Notes under the pieces: model-generated
The model's database searches: none
What the model was told of the DNA's origin: nothing
Seen by the model: the letters and a program-made list of their open reading frames with translations, nothing else
Shown: positions 1-9,040 of the stretch, piece after piece
How positions within the stretch are numbered: position 1 is the first letter of the stretch
Layout: every line of letters starts with the position of its first letter
DNA from: Oscillatoriales cyanobacterium USR001
GTDB taxonomy: Bacteria; Cyanobacteriota; Cyanobacteriia; Cyanobacteriales; Microcoleaceae
Length of the DNA stretch: 64,000 bases
NCBI GenBank assembly: GCA_001698425.1
Contig: MBRE01000017.1
Span: 62,154-126,153, forward strand
Direction: 5' to 3'
Program-made: the position numbers and the translations under genes

Positions 1-613
1 TATTAGATTGTACAAAGCCGGGATGTACGGCGTTAACAGTTACTTTTGTGCCGGTTAACTGTTGTGTTAGTTCCGCTGTTAATAGAAGTAAAGATAGTTT
101 AGAAACGGCATAAAGTTCGAGAAAGTTTAAGGGTGTTTTCTTGACTAAATTATCCCAATTAATGGTAGTGGGGCGCAAGGCTAAGTCAGAAGCAACCATG
201 ACTATTCTACTCGGTGCTGAATTTTTGAGAGTTTCTAGTAATAAATAGGTTAATAAAAAATGTCCGAGGTAATTGGTTCCCCAAATTAATTCAAAGCCTT
301 CTTTTGTTGTGCCATATTTGTTGAATATTCCGGCGTTATTGATTAAAATATGGAGAGGTAATTTTTGGGCTAAAAATAAATTAACAAAGTTGCGTACTGA
401 GTCGAGGGAAGATAAATCTAAAGGGAGAAATTCAACTTGAGAATTGTTACTTTCGCGGCGAATGCGATCGATGGCTTGGGCGGCTTTTATCGCCGAACGA
501 CAGGCAATAAATATATGATAGTTTAGTTTGGCTAATTTAATTGCGGTCATTAAACCGATGCCAGAATTTCCGCCGGTAATGATGCAGATTTGCTGATTTT
601 TACTTTGAACCAT
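1..613 (-). CDS. Short-chain dehydrogenase/reductase, C-terminus cut by window edge
   Basis: The reading frame starts at ATG 613 on the minus strand and runs off the left edge, so only about 204 residues are visible. The N-terminus carries the Rossmann glycine motif GGNSGIG, a downstream NNAG motif, and the catalytic Tyr-Lys pair is seen as YAVSK. These are the diagnostic features of classical SDR oxidoreductases using NAD(P). The sequence around them resembles the protochlorophyllide-reductase-like/retinol-dehydrogenase-like subgroup of cyanobacterial SDRs, but the substrate cannot be told. It probably acts in the cytoplasm. No operon partner is visible. Confidence 0.85.
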   Translation of the reverse strand, partial: MVQSKNQQICIITGGNSGIGLMTAIKLAKLNYHIFIACRSAIKAAQAIDRIRRESNNSQVEFLPLDLSSLDSVRNFVNLFLAQKLPLHILINNAGIFNKYGTTKEGFELIWGTNYLGHFLLTYLLLETLKNSAPSRIVMVASDLALRPTTINWDNLVKKTPLNFLELYAVSKLSLLLLTAELTQQLTGTKVTVNAVHPGFVQSN

Positions 614-692
614 GATTTTTTACTAGAGTTGTACTTGAAATATATTAACGATTGGTGTCAACTTAAGGAATGTTTCGGGGATGCGATCGCGA

Positions 693-1130
693 TTAGGAAT
701 CGCGATCGCGTAAATATACTATCAGCAAACCAACCATTGATATAACGCAGCAACTTTTCCACAGAAACAGCCACCAAGGATGCCACCAAGCTCCTGTTTG
801 TACTTCTACAATATCTGACAAACCGAATAAGAAAAAAGTCAGAGTTGCCATTAGTCTATGCTTTCTTTCTTTGACCGTAGCTTTAGCTGTTAATACAGCA
901 AATCCTACTGCAAATAATCCCCAAATTACCGCTTCAATATAATTACCATATTCGTAAATTGCCTGCAACAATTTTGCCTGATTTTCTGCTTGTCCTGGTG
1001 AGCCTGGATTGGCGCTAAGATTCCACCCCCAAATGCCAAAACCAGCTAATGCAATCAACAAAATTGATAGCCTTACTCCGGCGGCGGGAGAAACTGCTAA
1101 AAGTTTTTTTTCCTTATTGGGTTTTGACAT
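693..1130 (-). CDS. Small hypothetical membrane protein
   Basis: A 145-residue protein starting at ATG 1130. It has a short basic N-terminus, then four hydrophobic stretches (about residues 18-37, 65-84, 92-110 and 121-138), so an integral membrane protein with four helices is likely. The first loop is Gly/Asn/Pro-rich and a Trp-rich stretch (GAWWHPWW) precedes the last helix. I do not recognise a family. It lies about 80 bp upstream of the SDR gene on the same strand and could be transcribed with it. Confidence 0.6.
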   Translation of the reverse strand: MSKPNKEKKLLAVSPAAGVRLSILLIALAGFGIWGWNLSANPGSPGQAENQAKLLQAIYEYGNYIEAVIWGLFAVGFAVLTAKATVKERKHRLMATLTFFLFGLSDIVEVQTGAWWHPWWLFLWKSCCVISMVGLLIVYLRDRDS

Positions 1131-1386
1131 AAAAGTTAAGCAATAGTAAAGATAATGGGTAGGGGAATGTTCATATAGATACCTTAAGAAGAACGCCAGT
1201 TACTAAAGAAGAATTACTTTTCTCCAGTCATCGTACCATGAGCCAACAAGAGCGACAAATGGTTGAGCAAGTTCAATGAAAAAGTGGCGATCGCGTAGTT
1301 ACAGAAAATTGGGTATGATGTGGGCGATCGCTACCTGTGCAAACAGCGCTGGTTGGCAGCAACGACATATCACGCTTTTATAACTA
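1131..1386. other. Intergenic region before xisH
   Basis: No intact gene. A short open stretch ending at the TGA near 1279 (encoding ...MSQQERQMVEQVQ) may be the tail of a decayed gene but has no recognisable family. HIP1 sites lie at 1289 and 1325. No convincing promoter was identified. Confidence 0.3.
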
Positions 1387-1806
1387 ATGTCTAGACGTGA
1401 TAATTTACATTTATCCCTGCGCCGCACTCTCGAAAAAGATGGGTGGACGATTACGGATGACCCGTTAATTTTAGTGTTAGAACAAACGCTTTTGAAAGCT
1501 GATTTAGGAGCCGAAAAGTTTTTTGCAGCCGAAAAAGAAGGACGGAAAATAGCTGTGGAAATTAAAGACTTCGATTCTCCTTCAGTCATTAATGAACTGG
1601 AAAAAACGATGGGGCAGCTTCAGCTTTACCAATGGGCTTTGGAGAACCAAGAACCCGAACGACAGTTGTTTTTAGCCATCAGTCAAGCCGTCTATATTCG
1701 ACACTTCCAAAAACCAATTTTTCAGTTAGCCGTCCAGAGGAATAGAATTAACTTATTAGTTTACGAACCAGAGCGGGAGGCTATTGTTCAATGGAGCGCT
1801 CATTAA
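1387..1806 (+). CDS. xisH: XisH family protein
   Basis: A 139-residue protein of the XisH family, named after the Anabaena fdxN-element excision controlling factor. The family has a PD-(D/E)XK nuclease-like fold. Visible hallmarks are the N-terminal DGWTIT motif, the ADLGAEK stretch, the VEIKDF motif (the E-x-K of the fold), then [10 protein letters not shown]. It overlaps the downstream xisI by 16 bases, the usual coupled arrangement. Most cyanobacterial XisH/XisI pairs lie away from any excision element, and a role in excision here is not supported. A second set lies at 50-51 kb. Confidence 0.88.
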   Translation: MSRRDNLHLSLRRTLEKDGWTITDDPLILVLEQTLLKADLGAEKFFAAEKEGRKIAVEIKDFDSPSVINELEKTMGQLQLYQWALENQEPERQLFLAISQAVYIRHFQKPIFQLAVQRNRINLLVYEPEREAIVQWSAH

Positions 1807-2126
1807 GTTATGCAGATATCCTGAAAAAAACGCTGCAAGAGGCAACACGAACCCAACCTCGCTTACAAGCGATTCAGCTTTATCCTGTCTGCGATACAGA
1901 TTCAGGTCATTTTTTGATTCTAGCTACAGGCTGGGATAAGCAACGCTGGCTTGACACCATTCTGTTTCACGCTCGCTTGGTCGATCGCCAAGTCATCATT
2001 GAAGAAGATAACTTCGAGGAAGGGTTAACCTCTGCACTTATTGCAGCAGGTATCCAAGCAGAGCATATTGTGACTAGCCTTTATTCTCAAGGTGGTGGTA
2101 GCCCAGTGGTGTTTCAGGCGGTGTAA
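1791..2126 (+). CDS. xisI: XisI family protein
   Basis: A 111-residue XisI family protein whose ATG (1791) lies inside the end of xisH. The family signature is seen as a helical start ([11 protein letters not shown]), a central [13 protein letters not shown] strand region, then [14 protein letters not shown] and a C-terminal end with AGIQAEHIV. XisI is regarded as the partner of XisH; no biochemical activity is established. The overlap implies translational coupling. Sequence divergence from the XisI at 50265-50606 is high, so the two pairs are not a recent duplication. Confidence 0.87.
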   Translation: MERSLSYADILKKTLQEATRTQPRLQAIQLYPVCDTDSGHFLILATGWDKQRWLDTILFHARLVDRQVIIEEDNFEEGLTSALIAAGIQAEHIVTSLYSQGGGSPVVFQAV

Positions 2127-2197
2127 AGTATTTCTGTCTTACTAGCCGCAGAAGGAATTATTCAGCAGGCGATCGCTATAAGTGAGGAAATCATCCA

Positions 2198-2405
2198 ATG
2201 GAAACCGCAAATCAACCCCTAGACGAATGGCGTGAGAATAAGAGAGAAAATTCTCCAATATTATGCCGATCTTCCTTACCGTTATGGTGATGTGATTACA
2301 TATATGATTGTCAGTCGCGATCGCAACCACCCTGTATTCACCAATGTCAAACTTTTCATATCACCGTTGATAGAGTACCATCTTATTCTACTATTAGAGG
2401 AGTAA
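2198..2405 (+). pseudogene. Probable decayed xisI-like fragment
   Basis: An ATG at 2198 opens METANQPLDEWRE, after which the XisI-like continuation is found in another frame from about 2226: REKILQYYADLPYRYGDV, then VSRDRNH, ending at TAA 2403. The pattern (helix, YGDV, a strand with an acidic/Arg turn) matches the first half of XisI proteins; the second half is missing or unrecognisable. It sits just after an intact xisHI pair. The assignment is by eye; the frameshift and missing half are why I call it a pseudogene. Confidence 0.45.
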
Positions 2406-2576
2406 TGATGTTAGTCAATACCTCAGATTTAATAAACTATCCAGAGGGCAATATCACAAACTTATCTAACATGGTGACACAAAATGGTACAATCAAAATA
2501 ATGGAGCAATGGGTACTAAGCCAGACAAAACTTTACCCAACTCCAAACTCCTCTCATTAATCTTTCCCTTAAAGCT
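2406..2576. other. Intergenic region before the proline catabolic gene
   Basis: A small open stretch starts at ATG 2408 (MLVNTSDLINYPEGNIT...) and stops before 2577. It encodes about 50 residues without a recognisable family and is more likely remnant sequence than a gene. The promoter of the downstream gene should lie here, but I see no strong consensus. Confidence 0.3.
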
Positions 2577-5549
2577 GTGGTTGTACAAGTATCTGATAGC
2601 ACCTACGAAGCGAAAACTCAGGAAATTGCCAAACAACTCCTGATAGTTACTCAAGAGAAAAAGCGCTCCTTTTTTGGTCAAATCCAAGACCAAATGCGCT
2701 GGGATGATAAATTGCTAGATTGGGCGATGGCTAGTCCAGGTTTGCGCGTGCAATTGTTCCGATTTATTGATTGTTTGCCGGCTCTCCGTAGTAAGCCAGA
2801 AATTGCGCGTCATTTGCAAGAATACCTGACAGCCGAAGCGGTAGAATTACCCGAAGCTCTGAAAAAGTTGCTCAATTTTGCGAATGCAGATTCAGTTACC
2901 GGACAATTAGCTGCGACAACAGTTGCGCCTGCGGTAGAAACCTTGGCTCATAAATATATTGCTGGGGAAAATATTAAGCAAATTCTGAAGACTTTGGAAA
3001 GGTTGCGAAAGGATAAAATGGCTTTCACTGTTGACCTTTTGGGGGAAGCGGTAATTACGGAAGTTGAGGCGCAATCTTATCTCGATCGCTATTTGGAATT
3101 AATGACAGAATTGACGAATGCTGCTAAGAGTTGGTCGCCTGTAGATGCGATCGATCAAGCAGATGGGGAAACTTTACCAAAGGTTCAGGTTTCTGTTAAG
3201 TTAACGGCGTTTTATTCTCAGTTCGATCCGTTGAATGCTCAGGGAAGTCAGGAAAGAGTAAGCGATCGCATTCGGACTTTATTACGTTGGGCGAAGGAGT
3301 TAGGCGCTGCTGTCCATTTCGATATGGAACAATATGCTTATAAGAGTTTAACTTTAAGCATTTTGAAACAGCTATTGTTAGAGGATGAATTTCGCGATCG
3401 CACGGATATTGGCGTGACGATGCAGGCTTATTTACGCGATAGTGAAGATGACTTAAAAGGTTTAATTACTTGGGCAAAATTGCGCGGTTATCCGCTAACT
3501 GTGCGGTTAGTTAAAGGTGCTTACTGGGATCAGGAAACTATCTTAGCAATGCAGAAAGATTGGCCGCAACCGGTTTATAATGATAAGGCGGCAACTGATG
3601 CTAATTTTGAGCGGATGACTCAAATTTTGCTGGAAAATCACCAGTATTTGTATGCGGCAATTGGTAGTCATAACGTGCGATCGCAAGCCAGAGCAATGGC
3701 AATTGCGGAAACCTTAAATATTCCCCGTCGCTGCTTTGAAATGCAGGTTTTATACGGCATGGGCGATCGACTGGCAAAAATCTTAGTCGAACGCGGTTAT
3801 CGAGTGCGAGTTTATTGTCCTTACGGTGATTTACTCCCCGGAATGTCTTATCTAATTCGCCGTTTGTTGGAGAATACTGCTAATAGTTCATTCCTGCGTC
3901 AAAGTTCGGAAAATCGACCAATTGAGGAGTTATTAGCCGCACCAATAGCTAATGGGAAAAATACTTTAGTTTACAATCGAGTTTTCCCGAATGTTGCCGA
4001 CACTGATTATGCTAATGAAAAGCTCAGAAATGCCGGACAAGCTGCTATTAAGTCGGTACGACAACAGTTAGGTAAAACCTATTTACCTTTGATTAATGGT
4101 GAATATCAAAGGACAGAACAGACGGTTAATTCTCTGAATCCTTCTAATCCTAGTGAAGTCATTGGTACGATTGGATTGCTATCTGAGGAACAGGCAAAAC
4201 AAGCACTAAAAGCAGCAAAAGATGCTTTTCCTGGTTGGCGCAAAACACCAGTAAAACAGCGGGCTGATATCTTGCGAAAAGCAGGAGAATTAATGGAACA
4301 ACGCCGCCACGAGTTGTCAGCTTGGATGGTGTTTGAAGTGGGCAAACCTTTACGGGAATGCGATGGAGAAGTTTCAGAGGCGATAGATTTTTGTCGCTAT
4401 TATGCTGATGAAATGGAGCGCATTGAAGAGGGTAAAATCTACGATGTGGCGGGGGAAACCAACCGTTATAACTATCAACCTCGCGGCATTTCTTTGATTA
4501 TTTCCCCTTGGAATTTCCCTCTAGCAATTCCCGTAGGGATGACAGTAGCATCTTTAGTAACTGGCAATTGTACTTTACTCAAACCTGCGGAGGTTTCTTC
4601 AGTAATTGCAGCTAAAATTGCCGAAATTTTGGTTGATGCTGGCGTACCAAAAGGAGTGTTTCAATATGTACCTTGTCGGGGTTCCTCCGTAGGTGCTTAT
4701 ATGGTGAAACATCCCGATGTGCAGATGATTACTTTCACCGGTTCTCAAGAAGTTGGTTGTCGAATTTATGCTGATGCTGCTATTTTGCAACCCGGACAAA
4801 AACACCTAAAACGAGTGATTGCAGAAATGGGTGGAAAGAATGGGATAATAGTTGATGAAAGTGCGGATTTAGATCAAGCTGTAGCGGGTGTACTGCATTC
4901 GGCTTTTGGTTATAGCGGCCAAAAATGTTCGGCTTGTTCGCGAGTAATTGTGCTGGAATCGGTCTATAATACCTTTGTGATGCGATTAGTAGAAGCGGCG
5001 CGATCGCTTAATATTGGTCCCGCTGAACTTCCGAGTACCCAAGTTGGGCCAGTAATTGATGCTAATGCCCGCGATCGCATTCGTGAATACATCGAAAAAG
5101 GCCGCAGTGAAGCTAAAGTTGCATTGGAGATGTCAGCACCGGATAATGGCTATTTTATCGGGCCAGTAATCTTTAGCGAAGTGTCGCCAAATGCGACTAT
5201 TGCTCAAGAGGAAATATTTGGTCCGGTGTTATCAGTAATTCGGGCGAAAAATTTCAGCGAAGCATTAGCAATTGCTAACGGTACAAACTTTGCTTTAACT
5301 GGCGGGTTGTATTCTCGTACTCCTTCCCATATTGAACAGGCAAAAGCTGATTTTGAAGTGGGAAATTTGTACATAAATCGGGGAATTACTGGGGCAATTG
5401 TATCGCGTCAACCCTTTGGCGGATTTAAACTTTCAGGAGTTGGATCTAAAGCCGGTGGTCCTGATTATTTACTACAATTTCTCGAACCCCGGACAATCAC
5501 AGAGAATATTCAGCGACAAGGTTTTGCACCAATTGAGGGAGTCGATTAA
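2577..5549 (+). CDS. putA: Bifunctional proline dehydrogenase / L-glutamate gamma-semialdehyde dehydrogenase (PutA type)
   Basis: The 990-residue enzyme oxidises proline to glutamate in two steps. The N-terminal part (about residues 200-460) is the FAD-dependent proline dehydrogenase barrel, with stretches such as RLVKGAYWD and GSHNVRS. The C-terminal part (about 510-980) is an NAD-dependent aldehyde dehydrogenase, with ISPWNFPLAIP, the general base in AEMGGKN (Glu750) and the nucleophile in SGQKCSA (Cys784). The start is GTG 2577, with no clear Shine-Dalgarno site. The long PutA DNA-binding N-terminus of enterobacteria is absent, so it should be a pure enzyme. Length and order fit cyanobacterial homologues. 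Confidence 0.93.
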   Translation: MVVQVSDSTYEAKTQEIAKQLLIVTQEKKRSFFGQIQDQMRWDDKLLDWAMASPGLRVQLFRFIDCLPALRSKPEIARHLQEYLTAEAVELPEALKKLLNFANADSVTGQLAATTVAPAVETLAHKYIAGENIKQILKTLERLRKDKMAFTVDLLGEAVITEVEAQSYLDRYLELMTELTNAAKSWSPVDAIDQADGETLPKVQVSVKLTAFYSQFDPLNAQGSQERVSDRIRTLLRWAKELGAAVHFDMEQYAYKSLTLSILKQLLLEDEFRDRTDIGVTMQAYLRDSEDDLKGLITWAKLRGYPLTVRLVKGAYWDQETILAMQKDWPQPVYNDKAATDANFERMTQILLENHQYLYAAIGSHNVRSQARAMAIAETLNIPRRCFEMQVLYGMGDRLAKILVERGYRVRVYCPYGDLLPGMSYLIRRLLENTANSSFLRQSSENRPIEELLAAPIANGKNTLVYNRVFPNVADTDYANEKLRNAGQAAIKSVRQQLGKTYLPLINGEYQRTEQTVNSLNPSNPSEVIGTIGLLSEEQAKQALKAAKDAFPGWRKTPVKQRADILRKAGELMEQRRHELSAWMVFEVGKPLRECDGEVSEAIDFCRYYADEMERIEEGKIYDVAGETNRYNYQPRGISLIISPWNFPLAIPVGMTVASLVTGNCTLLKPAEVSSVIAAKIAEILVDAGVPKGVFQYVPCRGSSVGAYMVKHPDVQMITFTGSQEVGCRIYADAAILQPGQKHLKRVIAEMGGKNGIIVDESADLDQAVAGVLHSAFGYSGQKCSACSRVIVLESVYNTFVMRLVEAARSLNIGPAELPSTQVGPVIDANARDRIREYIEKGRSEAKVALEMSAPDNGYFIGPVIFSEVSPNATIAQEEIFGPVLSVIRAKNFSEALAIANGTNFALTGGLYSRTPSHIEQAKADFEVGNLYINRGITGAIVSRQPFGGFKLSGVGSKAGGPDYLLQFLEPRTITENIQRQGFAPIEGVD

Positions 5550-5551
5550 AC

Positions 5552-5622
5552 AACTAGATAATTTGGTTTGTAGTAAGCGCTTTAGCGCTAAAGCGCTTAC
5601 TACAAACAAGCAAGTTATTTAA
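5552..5622. repeat. Dispersed palindromic element, copy 1
   Basis: The core 5566-5607 is a near-perfect palindrome: GTTTGTAGTAAGCGC, a central TTTAGCGCTAAA, then the complement. Flanks (AGATAATTTG on the left, CAAGTTATTTAAT on the right) match the other copies at 19.7, 21.7, 36.6 and 62.0 kb. It lies just after the stop of the proline gene, convergent with the protease gene, and could fold into a strong stem in RNA. Confidence 0.85.
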
Positions 5623-5669
5623 TATTTGGGCGAATAGCATTGATTTGGGTGAATCCGCCCCTACAAAAA

Positions 5670-6866
5670 CTATTGTAACAGCTTGATTTTGCTGATCACC
5701 TGTTGATAGTCGTCTTTTCTTCCTAGTTTCTGATAAAGTTCTGCGGCTGTCTTAAAATCAGTAATTGCTGCGGTTTTATCATTTTGTTCTAAGTGTGCGA
5801 TACCTCGGTTGTAGTAAGCATCAGCATAACCAGGATTCGCTTTAATGGCTAAACTGTAATCTGCGATCGCTTGTTTTAAAGGGTCAAGATTATTCGCACC
5901 GCCCCGCGTAGGTTCTTGATAAGCATAAGCAACTCCCCGGTTAAAATAAGCTTCAGAATTTTTGGGATCTAATTCTAAAGAATGATTAAAATCCGCGATC
6001 GCACCGGCAAGATTCCCCTCATCCAAACGCGATAAACCCCGCAAATAATAACCTTTAGCATTTTGAGGATTTCCCAAAGATAAAGGGCTGATTGATGGAG
6101 GATTAGTATTCACCTTCAAGTCAGATTTATTCACTCCTGCTTCTGTCAATCGCATGATAAAAGTGTTAATTGGTACTGCGGCATTAAACCCAGTTTTAAT
6201 CGGGGCTACCTCTCCCGAACTGGTTTGGGCAAAGCCAAATTCACCTTGTCCATGCAAACCAACTAAACGGCCTTCACCATCAAATACAGGCCCCCCACTC
6301 ATACCACTCCAAGTAACAGCTTGATATCGTAAAGTATAGCCTTCGGGACGAGTTCGAGGGCGACTTGTTACCAGTCCTGGCGAAAGTTCGGCTTCCCTTT
6401 CTGCGCCAAATAAACCCCCTGTAGCGGGATAACCATAGACGTATATTTGAGCTCCAATTGATGCTTGATCGGAGTCTCCTACTGTAGCAATTGGATATTC
6501 ATCGGGACTATCAAATTTAACTACCGCTAAGTCAGGATCGGTGTCAGTTTTTTGTAGTCGCGTGACGCTGGTGGCTTGATAGCTTTTACCTTGGGACGTG
6601 CGAATGGTGTATTTTGCGTCGGCTTTTTCGACTACGTGGTTAACAGTTAATACGGTGTAAGTTTTGCCGTGTTTGGCAATAATTACACCGGAACCATCGC
6701 CGATCGCGCTGTTAACTTGAACTGTAATTGGTCCGGCAATATCGGCAATTTCTTGGGGAGTTTTCGCGATCGCGGCGTTAGGTTGACCAACGACAATAAC
6801 TATGGCGGGTACGCTTCCTGCTAGGAGACAGGCGAGGGAGTTAAAACGAGAGAAATTTCTGTTCAT
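5670..6866 (-). CDS. Secreted trypsin-like serine protease with C-terminal TPR repeats
   Basis: A 398-residue protein from ATG 6866 with an N-terminal hydrophobic segment ending near AAIAK (about residue 35), consistent with a signal peptide. Residues about 45-240 form a trypsin-like domain with the catalytic triad visible as His77 (TVNHVV), Asp112 (DPDLAVV) and Ser190 (SGMSGGPVF). From about residue 265 there are three tetratricopeptide repeats. No PDZ domain is present, so it is not a standard HtrA/Deg protease. It probably acts in the periplasm or thylakoid lumen; the TPRs may present substrates or dock partners. Cyanobacteria often carry several such protease-TPR proteins. Confidence 0.88.
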   Translation of the reverse strand: MNRNFSRFNSLACLLAGSVPAIVIVVGQPNAAIAKTPQEIADIAGPITVQVNSAIGDGSGVIIAKHGKTYTVLTVNHVVEKADAKYTIRTSQGKSYQATSVTRLQKTDTDPDLAVVKFDSPDEYPIATVGDSDQASIGAQIYVYGYPATGGLFGAEREAELSPGLVTSRPRTRPEGYTLRYQAVTWSGMSGGPVFDGEGRLVGLHGQGEFGFAQTSSGEVAPIKTGFNAAVPINTFIMRLTEAGVNKSDLKVNTNPPSISPLSLGNPQNAKGYYLRGLSRLDEGNLAGAIADFNHSLELDPKNSEAYFNRGVAYAYQEPTRGGANNLDPLKQAIADYSLAIKANPGYADAYYNRGIAHLEQNDKTAAITDFKTAAELYQKLGRKDDYQQVISKIKLLQ

Positions 6867-7225
6867 AATTTATTTAAAGTCTTAGCAATGATTGGCAAAC
6901 TTTGCTGATAATTGTCTTTGGTTGGCAATCGGTAACTGGTAAATTGCGATTACTATCGCGATCGCTATTACCGTTTTCTACCCTCATCACCCTGTTATTT
7001 TTTCCTCACCGATTACCTGCTGAGGAGTCGAGAAAATGCGCCTTGTAATGCAAGATCGTACTTATGGTTATTTTGTTCCCCTGTTTCTGGTTTTTTAAAT
7101 AACGTGAGTTCGATCGGGTGGTTAAGATATAAATCCCTCGTAAGGGTGAAGCATTCAGGCAGATAATTTATGGCTTTTGCTCAAAGATTTTTCTCGCCTT
7201 TTGCTTTGCCCCTACTGTCACGATC
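6867..7225. other. Intergenic region, 359 bp, with a degenerate repeat
   Basis: No coding potential seen. A HIP1-rich segment lies near 6955-6970. From about 7130 to 7215 the sequence (AGGGTGAAGCATTCAGGC ... TTTGCCCCTAC) is a degenerate version of the palindrome at 16497-16567. Confidence 0.45.
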
Positions 7226-8791
7226 TTAAAATTTACTAGCCCAATCAACGATCGCATTACTTAATCCATCTAAAGTATATTCCTTCGCTTCTAAATCTAC
7301 ACGCCCCAACAGATTTTGGCAAGTCCTAGAAGTTTCTGGACCAATGGATGCGATGCAGATGCGGTTTTGCCAATCCTTTGATAAAGATAATTCTTGACTG
7401 GTTTTTATTAACTGACAAAAATTCTGGACAGTTTTAGAACTAGCAAAGGTAAGGACATCAACTGTTTGATTTTGGAGGACTTTTAAGGCGGCTGGGGGGA
7501 TACTATCTGGACAGCAGGATTGATAGGCGGGAACTTCGGTTATTTCTGCACCTTTGGCAGTTAATTCTTTGACTAAAACTTCTCTTCCACCGGTTTCTAC
7601 TCTGGGAAAAAGAATTTTACATTCATTGAGGTTTTCGGGAAAGTTGGCGGCGAGGGAATCGGCGATAAAATCTGGGGGAATAAAGTCAGGTAAGATCGAT
7701 CGCGATCGCAAACTTTCTGCCGTTTTTTTCCCAACTACAGCTATTTTAATTCCCGATAAAGCGCGAGAGTCTTTCCCATTAGTTTCTAGTCTTTGAAAAA
7801 AGTAGTCTGTCGCGTTAGTGGAAGTAAGAATTAACCAGTTAAAGGTAGAAATTTGCGCGATCGCCCTGTCAAGCTGCATCCAACAGGAAGGCGGACCAAT
7901 TACTAAAGCGGGCATTTCTACGACTTCGGCTCCTGCTTGTTGCAAGCGATCGCTAAATTCACTATTCTGACCAACGGAACGAGTTACTAAAATAGTTTTC
8001 CCTGTCAAGGGTTTGTCATAATTTGTTACTTGTAATTGGGAATTAGACATATTTCTATTTTTTGTTGGCTGCATTAAAAATTCACGTAATCTTACTACTT
8101 CTCCAATTATTATCACACATGGCGGAAGAGAGATACCTACTGTTTTTTGAAGAATATCTGCAATTGTCCCAATCCAAATTTGTTGTGAATCACGGCTGCA
8201 ATCGCGGATAATTGCTATAGGTGTTTGATGCGATCGCCCATGTTTTTCTAGTTGGTGAATTATCTCCGTTAAGTTACGTCCCCCCATTAAAATTACGAGG
8301 GTTTCAATTTGCACTAAAGCTTCCCAATCTAACTCATCTGGATCGTGGCCGCTCATTACCGCAAAACACCGACTCATCACCGGATCTGTGAGAGGTATTC
8401 CGGCTAATAAAGGCGCAGCTAAGGCCGAAGAAATACCGGGAATTACTTCAAATTCACAATTACCTTCTTTTAATGCTTGAATTTCGGAAGTTGAACGACC
8501 AAAAATAAACGGATCGCCACTTTTTAGGCGAACTACTTGTTTACCTAAATGGCATTTTTCTACTAGCAGTTTGTTAATTTCTCGCTGGGATGTTGACGGT
8601 TGACCTCCCCGTTTTCCTACTTCAATTTTTAGGCAGTTTTCGGGTAATAATTCCAGTTGAGGAAGATCAATTAAGGCATCATAAACTAATACTTCTGCTT
8701 GGCCGAAAATTTCCTGCGATCGCACTGTCATTAAACCATAATCTCCCGGTCCCGCCCCTACAATATAAACTTTGCCCCTGATGTTTTTCAT
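7226..8791 (-). CDS. cobA-hemD: Fused uroporphyrinogen-III C-methyltransferase / uroporphyrinogen-III synthase
   Basis: A 521-residue fusion. Residues 1-about 240 are the SAM-dependent uroporphyrinogen-III methyltransferase, with VGAGPGDYGLMT near the start, then VRLKSGDPFIFGR and EVIPGISSALAAP. Residues about 265-521 are uroporphyrinogen-III synthase, beginning GKTILVTRS and containing LILTSTNATDYFF and VLTFASSKTVQNF. The first activity makes precorrin-2 for sirohaem and cobalamin; the second closes the ring for all tetrapyrroles, including haem and chlorophyll. The start is ATG 8791. Fusion puts the branch-point enzyme on the same chain as the one that makes its substrate. Confidence 0.93.
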   Translation of the reverse strand: MKNIRGKVYIVGAGPGDYGLMTVRSQEIFGQAEVLVYDALIDLPQLELLPENCLKIEVGKRGGQPSTSQREINKLLVEKCHLGKQVVRLKSGDPFIFGRSTSEIQALKEGNCEFEVIPGISSALAAPLLAGIPLTDPVMSRCFAVMSGHDPDELDWEALVQIETLVILMGGRNLTEIIHQLEKHGRSHQTPIAIIRDCSRDSQQIWIGTIADILQKTVGISLPPCVIIIGEVVRLREFLMQPTKNRNMSNSQLQVTNYDKPLTGKTILVTRSVGQNSEFSDRLQQAGAEVVEMPALVIGPPSCWMQLDRAIAQISTFNWLILTSTNATDYFFQRLETNGKDSRALSGIKIAVVGKKTAESLRSRSILPDFIPPDFIADSLAANFPENLNECKILFPRVETGGREVLVKELTAKGAEITEVPAYQSCCPDSIPPAALKVLQNQTVDVLTFASSKTVQNFCQLIKTSQELSLSKDWQNRICIASIGPETSRTCQNLLGRVDLEAKEYTLDGLSNAIVDWASKF

Positions 8792-8795
8792 AACA

Positions 8796-8946
8796 TTTGT
8801 TATTGGTTATTTGTTATTGGTTATTTGTTATTGGTTATTTGTTATTTGTTAACTGTTATTTGTTAACTGTTATTTGTTAACTGTTATTTGTTAACTGTTA
8901 ACTGTTAACTGTTATTTGTTAACTGTTAACTGTTAACTGTTAACTG
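8796..8946. repeat. Heptamer tandem array (TTATTGG/TTATTTG/TTAACTG)
   Basis: About 21 consecutive 7-base units alternate among TTATTGG, TTATTTG and TTAACTG. It is directly upstream of the cobA-hemD start codon. This is the short tandemly repeated repetitive (STRR) class known in cyanobacteria. Confidence 0.9.
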
Positions 8947-8958
8947 GGATCAAAATTA

Positions 8959-9040
8959 CTTCTTCCTTCTTCCCTCTTCCTTCTTCCCTCTTCCTTCTTC
9001 CCTCTTCCTTCTTCCTTCTTCCTTCTTCCTTCTTCCTTCT
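8959..9040. repeat. Heptamer tandem array (TTCTTCC/CTCTTCC)
   Basis: About eleven pyrimidine-only 7-base units, ending exactly at the stop codon of the phytyltransferase gene (9041). Confidence 0.9.

Noticed and set aside
1387..2126. Site of a developmentally excised element near xisH/xisI
   Set aside because: No recombinase gene or interrupted nitrogen-fixation gene is present; most xisHI pairs are not linked to excision.
8796..9040. CRISPR-like array
   Set aside because: The units are 7 bp with no spacers; it is a simple heptamer array.
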